From NCBI RefSeq assembly GCF_018320785.1, contig NC_054888.1, forward strand, positions 22,709,938-22,773,937: a DNA stretch of 64,000 nucleotides, in the 5' to 3' direction. Below the pieces are notes generated by a model. It was not told the DNA's origin. It did not search any database and saw only the letters and a program-made list of their open reading frames with translations. Source of the stretch: Cheilinus undulatus (lineage: Eukaryota; Chordata; Actinopteri; Labriformes; Labridae). Below, in pieces: positions 50,940 to 63,485 of the stretch (position 1 is its first letter; each line of letters starts with the position of its first letter). The position numbers and the translations under genes are program-made.

Positions 50940-51700
50940 TCTGTGAGCAGCTCCAGAGACGGACTGTTGACACACTGAAACCCCAAATGGCCAAACTGTG
51001 TTTATCTGGAGCTGTGGATTATGCTTCATTATATCGACTGTTGAGATGCTAATACATTCCCAATGGGAACGGAGCGTTTATACATAGACACAATAAGCCG
51101 GCCAGCTCTGCCACCAAGCTGGAGAAGTGGCAGCTGCACTTTAGATTCCTCTCAATCCTTGCATTTTTATGCCATTTTTCCCATATTACAACAGCCCCCC
51201 CCAGTACATAATCACAGCACGGGATTCAGTTTCTAACCTTGGCACAATGCCACTGACGAGGAGCGTAATTAGTAATGGCGGTGTGCAGGAAGACAGGCAG
51301 ATGCAAGTATTCAAATGGAGGCTAATAACATAATGATATTATCAAAACTCATCTGTGCGATGGGTTAGTCAAAGATAAGCACTGGGCATGGTGAGAGATG
51401 CTCCATTAGAAATATAGTGTGGAAAAACATGCTTTAATATCCATGCATAAAGAGCTTTTTAATTGAACAGCTGACATCATTACACAGCAGCATGCAGGGG
51501 TGCACTTTGTATGGAGCTCCATCACGAACATGGGCTGTAATAATAGGACTGGCTCTTTCGCCAATTATGCTGCATATGTAATGTTGGATATTATACCTCC
51601 CACAGGCTTTCCATAGCGGAGATTATACACTCTAAATACCTCAGTACATAAAGAACCAATTAATAAGTCCAGACCTTTTCTACTGAAGGAGTATTTTTAG
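50940..51700. other. non-repetitive intronic segment, candidate conserved element
   Basis: The sequence is free of the surrounding repeats, with balanced composition and homeodomain-type TAATTA/TTAATT and E-box-like CAGCTG clusters, for example GTAATTAGTAATGG at about 51265. It could be an enhancer. Conservation cannot be judged from one sequence. Confidence 0.25.
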
Positions 51701-52578
<878 letters not shown>

Positions 52579-52747
52579 TTATCTATACAACAGAATCCAG
52601 GATTTTATAGACATGTTTTAGTGACTCACTTTAGCTTAGTTAGCTCTAATGCACCATTCTGGCTCTGTATTTGACACTTTTTAGCACAAGAAATATACCA
52701 ACTAATCCTATAACTGCTGTGTGGCAGGCCCACCCACAGAGATGGCT

Positions 52748-53140
52748 GGGCCCCTGAAAGACCCAGATAATGGGCCCCTGAAAGACCCAGAGAATGGGCC
52801 CCTGACAGACACAGAGAATGGGCCCCTGATAAACACAGAGAATGGGCCCCTGACAGACCCAGAGAAGGGGCCCTGACAGACCCAGAGAATGGGCCCCTGA
52901 CAGACCCAGAGAATGGGCCCTGACAGACCCAGAGAATGGGCCCTGACAGACCCAGAGAATGGGCCCTGACAGACCCAGAGAATGGGCCCCTGAAAGACCC
53001 AGAGAATAAGCCCTGACAAACTCAGAAAATGGGCCCCTGACAGACCCAGAGAATGGGCCCCTGACAGACCCACAGAATGGACCCCTGACAGACTCAGAAA
53101 ATGGGCCCCTGATAAACACAGAGAATGGACCCTCCTCAGC
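52748..53140 (+). repeat. 24 bp minisatellite (GGGCCCCTGACAGACCCAGA)
   Basis: About 16 copies of a 23-24 bp unit, GGGCCCCTGACAGACCCAGA plus GAAT. 23 bp versions lack one C. A related single unit exists at 57190-57215 in the opposite orientation. Open - strand frames made of SVRGPFSG-like repeats are by-products. Confidence 0.92.
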
Positions 53141-53279
53141 TGTGATTTATTGATGATATCAGTGCGTGTGTTGGATTAGTGGCATTAGCACTCGCATGCT
53201 GGCTAACAGTTACTTTATTTTGGGGCTGAACGTGTGTCAAACTATAACTGGGTTTTGATGTTAAGCTTACTTATTCATA
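53141..53279 (+). mobile_element. shared element segment (homologous to 61985-62115)
   Basis: The blocks GTGATTTATTGATGATATCA, ATGCTGGCTAACAGTT and ACTGGGTTTTGATGTT match GTGATTTATCATCGATATCA, ATCCTGGCTAACAGTT and ACTGGGTTCTGATGTT at 61985-62110. Both precede T-rich arrays, so both belong to one dispersed element family. Confidence 0.8.
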
Positions 53280-54310
53280 AGACTCCAAGACCCCTTTTCA
53301 TCACTGTTGCTGCCCATTTTTGCCACTTTTTAAATCCCACCATTTCTTTTATACTTTTCTCCTTTCTTAGCCCATTTTTGCCACTGTTATTCCATTGTTG
53401 TCTCTTTTAACCCCGATTTAACACATTTGACCAATCGTTTGCCTATTTTTGCCACTTTTTAACCCTTTTTTAAAATTATTTTTCCCAACTTTATTAGCCA
53501 TTTTTACAGTTTTTACTCAATTTTTGTTACCATTTTTACAAATGTAACCCATTTTGCCATTTTTTGTAACTTTTAGCAAACTTTTGCCACTTTTTAACCT
53601 TTTTTTCCAGAAGTTTTTACCTTTCTGAGGCCATTTATGGGTATTTTTTTTTAACCATTTCTGCCATGTTTTTGTCACTTTTCACTCATATTCGCCATGT
53701 TGAAACTACTTTTCAGCATTTTCCCCACCCATTTTTTTCTACCTTTTGCCTTTCTTAGCCCTTTTTTGCTGTTATTTCATTTTTTGTCTCTTTTAAACCT
53801 TTCACGTTTTGTCACTTTAAACACAGTTTTGCAACTTTAAATTTTTTTTCACCATCTTCCCAAGCATTCTCTATAGTTAATGCTTTTCCTAGCCCATTTT
53901 TTCCATTTTTTGGTCACTTTGAACATTTTCTTTTGCCAGTTTTATTTATTTATTTTTTTTACCATTTTCCCATCCATTCTTTTGTATTTTGCCTTTGTTG
54001 GCCCATTTTTGCTGCTGTTATTCCATTTTTGTCTCATTTAACCCCAATTTAATACATTTTTACCAATTTTGCCACTTCTAATCCATTTTTACCACTTTTT
54101 AGCCACTTTTCATTATTTTCCACACCTTTTTTTCACAATTTTTACTGTTTTTTTATTGAATTCTTTCCATTTTTGACACTTTTTTAATGCTTTCCACCAT
54201 TTTCTCTCCTGTTTTTGTGTCTCTCCTAGCCCTTATGCTGCATTTTCTGCTGTAACCACTTCTCACCATTTTTTCCTGCCTTTCTTTTGCCATTTTACCG
54301 TTTTTGCCTC
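53280..54310 (+). repeat. T-rich TTTTGCCACTTTT array (+ orientation)
   Basis: This is degenerate CCATTTTTGCCACTTTTAAC array of over 1 kb. It is strongly pyrimidine-skewed, and no unit is identical to the next. Confidence 0.85.
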
Positions 54311-54479
54311 TTTTCATGATAAATAAATTAACTTCTTCTTATGGTTTTTAAAGTACACTCTACTTTATTCTCTGGCATCCTGACATTTGTGCACATCATA
54401 GTTTAGCTGAAATCTGACAGTAATTCCCAAATAGTTTAGTTCAATGTGCTTATCCGCATTGTTGACTTAACCAAAAAAA

Positions 54480-54760
54480 AATTTGGTTGAAAATGGCACT
54501 GAGAAGTAGCTTAAATGGGCCACATTTGGCAAAAAAGTGACAATTAGTGGAAACACTTGTTAAAATATAGCCAAACAGTTAAAGAAAAGTGGAAAAATTG
54601 GCTGAAAGCAGCAAAAATTGGTTAAAAGTGACAAAAAGTAAAAAAAAAAAAAAAAAAAGAAAAGCCAAATAGCAGCAAAATCTTAAATTAGCCCAGAGAA
54701 GTAGCAAAACTGGGCTAATGGGCAAAAAACATAGTGGCCAAAAGGAAAGTGGAATAACTG
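54480..54760 (-). repeat. same array family, opposite orientation
   Basis: On the + strand it reads GGTTAAAAGTGACAAAAAGT and similar, the reverse complement of the 53280 array, with a poly-A run at about 54640. Confidence 0.75.
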
Positions 54761-55839
54761 GTATTATGAGTGCTTATCGACATGAATATTTGTAAGGAGA
54801 GATTTGTCCAGTTAATAAAAAGTCAATAAAAACGTATCAAATAAGGTTATTTTAAAACATATCTTACCTTTTAATCCTAAATATTTGCACCAGCCAAGGA
54901 TTAAAATGTAAAAGCCCATAAGGAGCTCCCAAATCTGCTTTGCTTCAATTAAAAGCTTATATGTTTGGGGGTTTGTTGTTTGGTCAGCAAAGCTTTCCAG
55001 CTGCTACACCCACACAGTCTATTTACACAGTGGTGTACAGAGAGATGTTCGGTCACTGGGAGACTTTTCTGAGACATGACGCCTCCATCACATTGACCTC
55101 TGCACACCTCTGCTCATCTGAGTGCTTTTCATTACAGCACCGTCCCCACTGACAAATAACGTTACCTTCATAGCTACTTTCCCCACCGCAGGCAAAACAA
55201 ATTAGACTCCAGCCTGAGCTAAATGCCCAACACTGCCTGCTCAGTGGATGCGTGGCATGGCTCCATCACCCACATGAAAGCGCTGATTGATGACGAATTT
55301 GAAAGGCCGGAGAAGTGAGGGAGGACTTTAATGCTTCTTGTCGAGCTGGAGCACTTCAGCACAATGAGTCAGGAGGGTGGAAATGGAGGCCATGGAGGGG
55401 AGATATCCCAAGAGTTCGGACTGCCACAGGACGGAGATAAAAGATTCAGACTCGGTGACGGCAGCAGACACAGCTGATCTCAAATGTTTGCAGAGCGGCG
55501 ACCAAACCGCTTCATCAATTAGTGATTTGGTCCTTGACCTGTCTCCTTTTGGAACTGCAGCAACTTTTACTGCTCGCTGACTTTACTTTAGACCCAGTTT
55601 GGAGGGAAAAAATTCACTTTGGACTTCTGCCGTCACCCCAGTGTGACAGAAGATCATGAACCCTATAATACAGCTGTCATTCTACAGCTAGAGCTCATGC
55701 TGTGTACAATATTTAAGGCAAAAAGAACCTGTTGGAAAAAACTAATCCTGAAATAGTCTTAGAAAGACTTTACATTTGATCTGTTTTTACAGAATTTCAC
55801 TTGTCAGGAATTATTAACAAATATTTAGAAAATATATTT
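54761..55839. other. il1rapl1 intron, no recognised feature
   Basis: This is non-repetitive intron between two reverse-oriented arrays. 55170-55560 is balanced in composition. No gene seen. Confidence 0.45.
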
Positions 55840-57190
55840 TAAAAAATGGGTTAAGACGGGCAGTAATGTTACAGAAATGGCCAAATAAAGTGGTTAAAAG
55901 GGTTATGGAGTGGCAAAGATGGATGGTAAGTGGCACAAAGGTACAACAATTGGCAGGAAAAGTGGTAAAAAGTGGTTAAATGTGGCAAGGAGGACAAAAA
56001 GTCTCAAAAAAGGGTTAAAAAAGGGTTAAAATGGCAAAAATGGATAAAACAGTGGCACAAAGGGGGTAAAACATACAGGAAACATGGTGTAAAGGGGTTA
56101 AAGACTGGCAAAATGGGCAAACAGAGGCAAAAATTGGTTTATAAGTACCAAAAATGGGTTAAGACTGGTGGAAATGTTTTGAAAATGGCCAGATAAAGTG
56201 GGGAAAAGCAGTTAGAATGTGGCAAAAATTGGTAAAAGAGGAAAAAAGGGGCAAAAAGTCTCAAAAAAGGGTTAAAAAGTGGCAAAAATGGATAAAAGAG
56301 AAGCAAAAAGGGGATAAAACATGCAGGAAACTTGGTATAAAGGGGTTAAAGAATGGCAAAATGGGCGAGAATAGGCAAAAATTGGTTTAAAGATGGCAAA
56401 AACTACCAGAAATGGTAGGTAGTGGTGGAAATGTTGCAAAAATGGCTAGATAAAATGGGGAAAAGTGGTTAAAATGTGGCAAAAATTGGTAAGAAGGGGG
56501 AAAAAGGGGCAGAAAGTCTCAAAAGTGGATTTAAAAAGGATTAAAAGTGGGAAAAAATGGATAAAAGAGTGGCACAAAAGAGATAAAACATACAGGAAAC
56601 TTGGTAAAGAAAAGGTTAAAGAATGGCAAAATGGGAAAAAAGTGGCAAAAGTAGGTTTAAGAGTGGCAAAAAATACCAAAAATGGCTTAAGACTGGTTGA
56701 AATGTTGCAAAAATGGCTAGATAAAATAGTGAAAAGGGGTAAGAGAGCAGAAAAATGAATAATAAGTGGCACAAACGGGCAGGAAAAGTGGTGAAAAGTG
56801 GTTAAAATGTGGCAAAATTTTAGAAAAAGGGGGGAAAAGTCCCAAAAATGGGTTAGAAAGTGGCAAAAATGGATAAAAGAGTGGCACAAAGGGGATAAAA
56901 CATACAAGAAATGTAAAAATAGGGTTAAAGAATGGCAAAAAATTGGGTTAAAGAGGCAATAAGTATCAAAAATGAGTTAAAGTGTCAAAAATATAGCAGA
57001 AATAGCCTGGCAAAGTCAGGAAAATGGGGTTTAAGAGTGGAACACAGGGGCAGCAATTGGCAGGGAAGTAGCAAAATGGGCAAAAATTGATTAAAAGTGG
57101 TAAAAATGTGGCAGAAATGGCTGAATGAAGTAGTGAAAATGGGTTAAAAATTGTCAAAAATGAGTTCATAGTGGTGCTAAATCACAATTA
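55840..57190 (-). repeat. array family, opposite orientation, 1.35 kb
   Basis: On the + strand it is purine-rich, with GGGTTAAAAAGTGGCAAAAATGG recurring in pieces. A super-unit of about 250 bp is visible (ATAAAACATACAGGAAACTTGG at about 56060, 56310 and 56580, and a variant at about 56895). Open frames on both strands are by-products. Confidence 0.85.
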
Positions 57191-58109
57191 GGGAGGGCCC
57201 ATTCTCTGAGATTTGAAAGAAAATACTATTACAGTAAAATGTTCATCAGATAATATCAATACCAGAATATTAATTTAATTTTTCGGTAATTTAAAAGTCA
57301 GATCCCCAGAGTCTCAGTCAAGACTAAATCTGGCCCCTGTGCAAATGTCCTTGATGACTCCTGCTCTACAGCGTGTTTTGGATTGCTTTGTTGAAGGACA
57401 GTTGAAAATTAGAGCTGAAGTCCTTTTTAATTCATGCAGCCACCTCTTCACATCATGACCTGAGCAAACAGGCCCAAAGTTTTCAAAGAGCACCGCCGTG
57501 TATGAACTACAAAGACCCTGCAGCACTTCTAATCTTTTGTTTTCAACCCCAAAAACCTACGACTTTTCTGACAATTTTCATCAAGTGTTAAAACCTTTAT
57601 TTCTCTGCTTCAATAGCAGCTACAGATGTGAAATAAAACATCTAAAGCTTAAAACTTCCACTAGATCTGTACATTGACTTGAATATATCTCAGTATATCC
57701 CGAGGCTTACCATTGTGCAAAGACTCGTGTGGAACTAAACTGTTTCCATCTCACATGTAAAAATATCTTTGACTATAGCACTGTGTGAGCTGCCTATGTC
57801 GTCATTAGAGCTATTGTCAGCTGCACCTATGTTGAATTTCACTCATCAGTTAAATAAGGGGATCATTCTCCTTTAGTGTTTGGTAAAGTCTACAACACTT
57901 GTAATGCTTTAGGAAGGCTGGAGTCCATTTAACTCTATTGTAAAGGATTAGAAAAATACTTTCCTTCCTTTCAAAGTTTAGTAGTGCTTTCAGACAGACA
58001 CGGTTCTGTGAGGGTTAGACTTGCAACTAGAAAGGCATGAAGGGAGTTGGATTTGGGGGACCAGAATCCACATCAGTTGTGCTATGTTTACCCAAATACA
58101 GGAAGTAGT
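57191..58109. other. il1rapl1 intron; element shoulder then unique sequence
   Basis: The first 30 bp (AGGGCCCATTCTCTGAG) is a single reverse-oriented copy of the 52748 minisatellite unit. 57200-57360 resembles a transposon shoulder (AAATCTGGCCCC). The rest is unremarkable. Confidence 0.5.
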
Positions 58110-58153
58110 CACGGCACATGAGATTGACCACTGGTTCAATCTCATGTGCCGTG
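58110..58153. repeat. perfect 18 bp inverted repeat with 8 nt loop
   Basis: The arms CACGGCACATGAGATTGA (58110-58127) and its exact reverse complement (58136-58153) flank CCACTGGT. The stem is GC-balanced and stable if transcribed on either strand. Confidence 0.95.
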
Positions 58154-58479
58154 TTTGAAGATATCTTCTGTTTTTTCAGGCAATTCTGAAGACATGACAT
58201 GAAGGCTGACCTTGACCTTGTTTGGTAGGAAATGTCATCACTTCCTCGTTTCATCCTGCTTGATGCATTTGTGAAACTGTGTAATAAAATGAGCTTTAGC
58301 CAAAAATCTGAACTCAAGGAACACAGTGAGCTTGAATGTTGGAAATGAGATGCTTGTACTTTCCTTTTCTTTTAGAGCAAGTGGACTTTTGGTTTAAATT
58401 TACATTTTCATGGGTATACAACTGTCTTTTTGCCTTTCTTTGGATGGAACAGTTGGAAACTGGGGGGAGCGGGGGGGTG

Positions 58480-58535
58480 ATTTGAACCTGCGTCACCTTC
58501 TTCAAGAACAGCGGCCTTTGCTGTATGCCTCGGGT
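58480..58535 (-). mobile_element. tRNA-derived SINE-like fragment
   Basis: On the - strand AGGTTCAAATC resembles an RNA polymerase III B box, preceded by GAAGAAGGTGACGC as in fish SINEs. No A box or tail was identified. Weak. Confidence 0.25.
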
Positions 58536-58544
58536 CGTTGGAAA

Positions 58545-58725
58545 AAAATCTTCTCAAGTCGTAGTTCTCTTGCAGACTGAAAAAGATTGTCCTCCATTTT
58601 ATTACATTCCTTTTACTCTCCATCTTTACAGCCTTCTTAGGCCAGCAGCTGAGAAGCATCCCCACAGCATGATGCTACCACCACCGTGCTTCACAGAGGG
58701 AATGTGCATCCCTGAAAGTTAGCTG
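58545..58725 (-). mobile_element. Tc1-like transposon fragment
   Basis: The + strand CAGCATGATGCTACCACCAC, GCCAGCAGCTGAGAAGCATC and TTCTCTTGCAGACTGAAAAA are reverse complements of the Tc1 pieces at 35071-35200. Confidence 0.65.
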
Positions 58726-58739
58726 TTCTGAATCATTTA

Positions 58740-60150
58740 TCCAATCCAATTCTAACCCTTTCATCACCTTTTTCAATTATTGCAAAGTTCTGCGTTGCCA
58801 CTTTTCATCAGTTTTTGCACTTTTTCGCCAGGTTTTTTTTTTTAGCTCTTTTTCTTCAACCCTTTTTCCTATATTTGCAATTTTTTTGCATTCTTTTACC
58901 CATTTTTTTCCAATTTAGCTTTTTCTTTCTTTCTTTCTTTTTTTTTTTTTTTACCTTTTTGGCCATTTTCACCCATTTTTGCATTTTATTACACTTTTGC
59001 TATTTTCCAACTATATTAAATTTCACCATTTCACCAATTTTTTGCCACCTCATGCTCCCTTTTGCCAATTTTTGCAACTTTTTACCTATTTTAGCTGCCT
59101 TTTGCCATTTCTTTTACCCATTTTTTACATTTTTTGCTATGGTTCACCCATTTTTGACCCATATTTTACCCATTAATGCCAGTTTTCACCCATTTTTGCA
59201 TTGTTTTATGCCCCCATTTGCCTATTTTAGATTCCTTTTGGCCATTTTTTTTTTTTTACCAATTTTGCCCATTATTACACTTTTTCATATTTTTTACGTA
59301 TTCTGTTGCACCTTTTCACCAATTTTTTCCCCTTTTTTTTCACCACTTTCTCCTACATTTGCAGTTTTTTGCCTATTTCTGCAACATCCTTTTGCAACTT
59401 TTTGCCAATTTTAGCTGCCTTTTGAATCATTTACCCATTTTTTTGCCCACCTGTGCCACTTCTTTTTGTCCACTTACCCCATCTTTGACAATTTTTTTGG
59501 CCACTTTTTTCCCTCCTTTGCCCCGTCCTGCAACATATCATTGCAACTTTTTAACCTAGTTTAGTTGCCTTTGACATTTTTTTTTTTTACCAATTTTCCC
59601 CATTTTTACACTTATTGCTATTGTTTACCTATTGTGTTGGACCTTTTCATCAGTTTTTTTTCCCCTTTTTTTCCACCACTTTTTTCTACATTTGCATTTT
59701 TTTTTTTTTTTTTTTTTTTTTTGCAAGTTTTTGCTCATTTCTGCAACATCCTTTTGTAAGTTTTGGCTATTTCAGCCCCCTTTTGCAATTCTTTACTCAT
59801 TTTCCCACTTTTTGCCATTTTTCATCATGCCATTTAAGCCACTTTTGGTCCCTTTTTACCCCATTTTTGCCACTTTATATGTTTTTTTGCCAGTATATGC
59901 CCCTTTTTGCCCAATTTTCTACCTTACCCCTACCTTGCCAGTTTTTTTTTTTTTTTTTGCCAATTCATGCCCGCTTTGACCCATTTCTGCAGCTTTTTGC
60001 CTATTTTAGCTGCCTTTTGCCATTTTTAAACTAATTTTTCCAATTTTTACTTGTTATCCACCCATATTTTGCCTGTTTATGCCACTTTTTATGCCTTCTT
60101 GCGACTTCTTATTGCCATCTTGCCCCATCTTTGCCTTTTTGGGGTTATTT
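58740..60150 (+). repeat. T-rich TTTTGCCACTTTT array, 1.4 kb
   Basis: This is degenerate array with TTTTAGCTGCCTTTTGCCAT and ACCCATTTTTGCA variants and several poly-T runs. Extreme pyrimidine skew opens several F/L/P-rich frames (up to 199 codons), which I reject as genes. Confidence 0.88.
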
Positions 60151-60275
60151 TGCCATTTTTCACAGTCGTCTATTGGGAGGGGTACATCTCTTTCAGTTTT
60201 CTGTGGTGAAACAGACGTTTTAATGCACTGAGCAAAGCTCATGAGTTCTGGGACTGCATTCCAGCCCTAAAAAAC
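60151..60275 (+). mobile_element. right shoulder of array-bearing element
   Basis: TACATCTCTTTCAGTT and TTTAATGCACTGAGCAAAGC match GCATCTCTTTTAGTT and TTTAATGCACTGAGCAAGAC at 63310-63375, which marks the same right end of a repeated element. Confidence 0.7.
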
Positions 60276-61854
60276 AGCTGTTTTCTAAAATTTAGCCCTA
60301 GGTTGTTTGAATATGATTGGTCAATACCCTCCTCCAAAAATCTTCCTGGATTAATATGCAGGTATCTTTCTAAAGAGATTACTCAGCCATGAATCAGACA
60401 CAGTGCGTGTCATATTTTGGGCTTATATTCATCAGAGACTAAAATATCTGAGTCTTTGTGTTTCCCTATTCACTAACATTCTCATATCTGTGCCACAAAA
60501 GACTTGCAAAATCAGAATTGGGACACTCAGAGTTGCATCTTTGAGGTGAACTCATCAGAGACACGAGTCGGGTTTGGATCTAGAAGTTCCTGCCTTCACG
60601 ACGACTCTGGTCCCTTTGTTTTGGAGGGGCCACCTACAGAGCACAGAGCACAGGCTTTGAGGTGATCTGCTCAGTGGAACAGAGGGTAAGGATGAGTCGC
60701 ATCGAGGAAAGAAGCAGGGCAGATGGGTGCATGGAAGGGGATTTTGGGATCCCATTTTTGAAGGTGTTAATACCCTGCTGCCTTCTCTGTCAGCTCTGTA
60801 ACACTGTCAACAAGATCCACTCACTTCCAAGTGTGCTAGCTTGAGATCTGGCGAGTGTTTCCCCTTCCTACATGACATCTCACTTGTTTATTATCCTGCT
60901 ATGCCTTCTACATCAAGGACATCTAGGAATAATTGAAATGTAACTTCATAATCACTAAGAGTAAGGAACAGCGAGGCAGATATTCTCCTTCACAGTGGCA
61001 TAAATCTCCCTCTCTGTTTTTCTGCAGTAAATGAAGGCTGTGTAGGCAGATTAAGGGCTATTACAGCGAGGCTGACTCACTTGTCTGTAGTGAAGAAGAG
61101 AGAGAGGTACAGGCTGAACTTGGAAGGCGGGATGACCCTCCTTGAGGAGTCACTCCTTACAGGAGAGCGCTGAGGTGTATCTGAGGGCGCAAAATACCTC
61201 TGAAAAAGCATCCAGCCCTCCTCCAGCCCACACGCCAACTGCACAGGGAGCGTGCTCGCCGCATTCAGAGGGAAGGTGGGTAATGTATGTATGTGCATAG
61301 AGAGCCCACAGTTAGACTGTGAACTCCTGAACCCTCGCTGGAGAGCGCCAAGAGAGTCGGAGGCGTAATTTCTGGGACATCTCTGAGCTCCATTACATTT
61401 AATGGAGACTAGATTGGAACGTAATACACACACTTAACGCTGCAAAAGCACACGGAGCAGACTGCTAATGAGAAACAGAGACAGGGATTTTTTTTAAACA
61501 TACCGTTTTGTTTTCCATAATTTAATTTTGCCAGAAGATACAGCTTTGCATCGGGCGGTTCAAAGCAGGCAGTCTTTAAGACGCACTGATTGAATTTTGT
61601 TGAAGAATGAGGCTTGGTCCTTGGTGCATTACTGGCTTACAGTGTGACACTCTGTGCTCCTTTAATAATCAATAAATGATCTTTACACTGAAGCTCCATG
61701 TCTACATCTCATAAATAATCAGTACAAGTGGACTGAAATAAAGTTTTGCTTTGTTTAAATGTGATAATCCAACTATTAAGAACTTTGCACATACACCATA
61801 TGTTTGACATGAGACCCAAGTGATGATTTCTCTTTTAAATACATAATTTTAAAT
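60276..61854. other. il1rapl1 intron, possible conserved non-coding stretch
   Basis: This is non-repetitive; 60850-61450 is balanced in composition. Open frames at 60555-60844 and 61077-61433 have no domain. Confidence 0.4.
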
Positions 61855-61984
61855 GTTTTTTAAGCCTTTTTTCTAAGAGATTGGACAGTAATAGAGCCAG
61901 AAACGGGAGAGTGGGTGATGACATGCAGGAAGGGAGCCACAGGCCAAATTTCAATCATTCTGCCCACTTGGGTCCTCCCCAGGC
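61855..61984 (+). mobile_element. dispersed fish repeat fragment
   Basis: GGGAGAGTGGGTGATGACAT with GCAGGAAGGGAGCCACAGGC resembles a repeat common in fish genomes (GGGGGATGACATGCAGCAAA type, from memory). Class uncertain. Confidence 0.4.
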
Positions 61985-62115
61985 GTGATTTATCATCGAT
62001 ATCAATGCATGTATGTTGTATCAGTAGCATTGGTGCTAGCATCCTGGCTAACAGTTGCCTCCTGTTGGAGCTGAAGAGTGTTTCAAGCTATTACTGGGTT
62101 CTGATGTTGGAATCG
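61985..62115 (+). mobile_element. shared element segment (homologous to 53141-53279)
   Basis: See the matching blocks listed for 53141-53279. Here the 24 bp minisatellite is not expanded: GGGTCCTCCCCAGGCGTGAT leads directly into the shared segment. Confidence 0.8.
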
Positions 62116-62119
62116 TTTA

Positions 62120-63290
62120 TTCATGCCACGTTTTAACCCTTACAGGACTTTTTTCTGTCAATTATTGCCAAGTTTTGTTCTGCCAATTTTAACCCATGTT
62201 TGCAGTTTTTGCCCATTTTCTTCACCACTTTTTTTTTCCTATATTTGCATTTTTTGTAGCTTAATGCCCATTTCAACAACATCCTTTTACAACTTTTTGC
62301 CTATTTAAGCCACCTTTTACAATCTTGTACCCATTTTTTTCAACTTATTGCTACTTTTTAACCTATTTTTTGCCATTTTTTGCCCATTTTTACAACTTCC
62401 TTTTGCCCCCTTACCCCATCTTTACCATTATTTTTGCCCATTTCTGCAACATCTTTCTGCAACTTTCTTTAACATCTTTGGTGCCTTATGCCTTTTTTTT
62501 CACCATTTCCCCCATGTTTACACTTATTTCTATTGTTCACCTATTTTGTTTCCACTTTTTGCCCATTTTTGCATTGTTCTTTTGGAACTTTTTGTCTATT
62601 TTAGCTGCCTTTTGCTATTGTATTACCCATTTTGCCCATTTTTACACTTACTGCTATTTTTCCCATGCTTTTTGCCACTTTCCCCCATTTTTGCAGTTCA
62701 TCGTGAATATTTGCAACTTTTTGCCCATTTCTGCAATATCCTTTCGTAAATTTTGCCTATTTTAGTTCCTTTTGCAATGTTGTAACCATTATTTTCACCC
62801 ATTGATATTTATTTTTACCCATTTTATCACTCTGTCACTTTTTGCCAAATTTTGCCCCTTTTGACCTGTTTTTGCCACTTTATTGCATTTTTTAAGCCAG
62901 TTTAATTCCTATTGCCCATTTAAGCCACGTTTTGCCTTTTTTTTTTTTTTTTTTTTTGCCAATTTATATCCTTGAGGACAATATATACCATTTTTGCCAG
63001 TTTTCACCACTTTTAACCCATTTTTTGCTACTTTTTGCCCATTTTTTGCCATCTTTCCCCATCCTTGCCAAATGTTTTGCCCCTTTATGCCCCTTTTAGC
63101 CCATTTAAACCACTTTTTGCCTATTTTAGCTGCCTTTTGCCATTTTCAAATCCATTATTTGCTATTTTTTCAGGGTTTTTTTGCCACATTTTACCCATAT
63201 TCTGCCTGCTTATGCCAATTTTATTACTTTTTGCGACTTCTTTTTGCCACTGCACCCCATCTCTGCTAATTTTTTTGCCACTGTCTTACA
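62120..63290 (+). repeat. T-rich TTTTGCCACTTTT array, 1.2 kb
   Basis: Same family and orientation as 58740-60150, with shared variants such as TTTTAGCTGCCTTTTGC. Open frames are by-products. Confidence 0.88.
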
Positions 63291-63485
63291 ATTATTGTAT
63301 TGGGGATGATGCATCTCTTTTAGTTAGCTGTTGTTAAAGTATAACAGAGTCTTTAATGCACTGAGCAAGACTTTTGGGTTCAGCCCTTTTCAATAAGCTT
63401 TTCTCTGAGTTGCCTAGAGTGTTGTTTTGACTTCATGGTGTAATGGCATCCAGGAATACTGATTAACCCACGAATGGACCTTCCA
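63291..63485 (+). mobile_element. right shoulder of array-bearing element, then transposon fragment
   Basis: 63300-63380 matches the right shoulder at 60151-60275. From about 63400 the text (GACTTCATGGTGTAATGGCA, GGACCTTCCAGACACAGG) resembles a fish DNA transposon fragment. Confidence 0.55.

Noticed and set aside
52646..53119. 157- and 121-codon - strand frames with SVRGPFSG-type repeats
   Set aside because: These are the in-frame reading of the 24 bp minisatellite, with no conserved start context or flanking domain.
58815..60034. Long phenylalanine/leucine-rich open frames (up to 199 codons), looking like membrane proteins
   Set aside because: They arise from pyrimidine-rich TTTTGCCACTTTT array DNA; frames overlap, drift between units and have no family match. 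The same effect is seen at 56446-56938 and 62123-63337.
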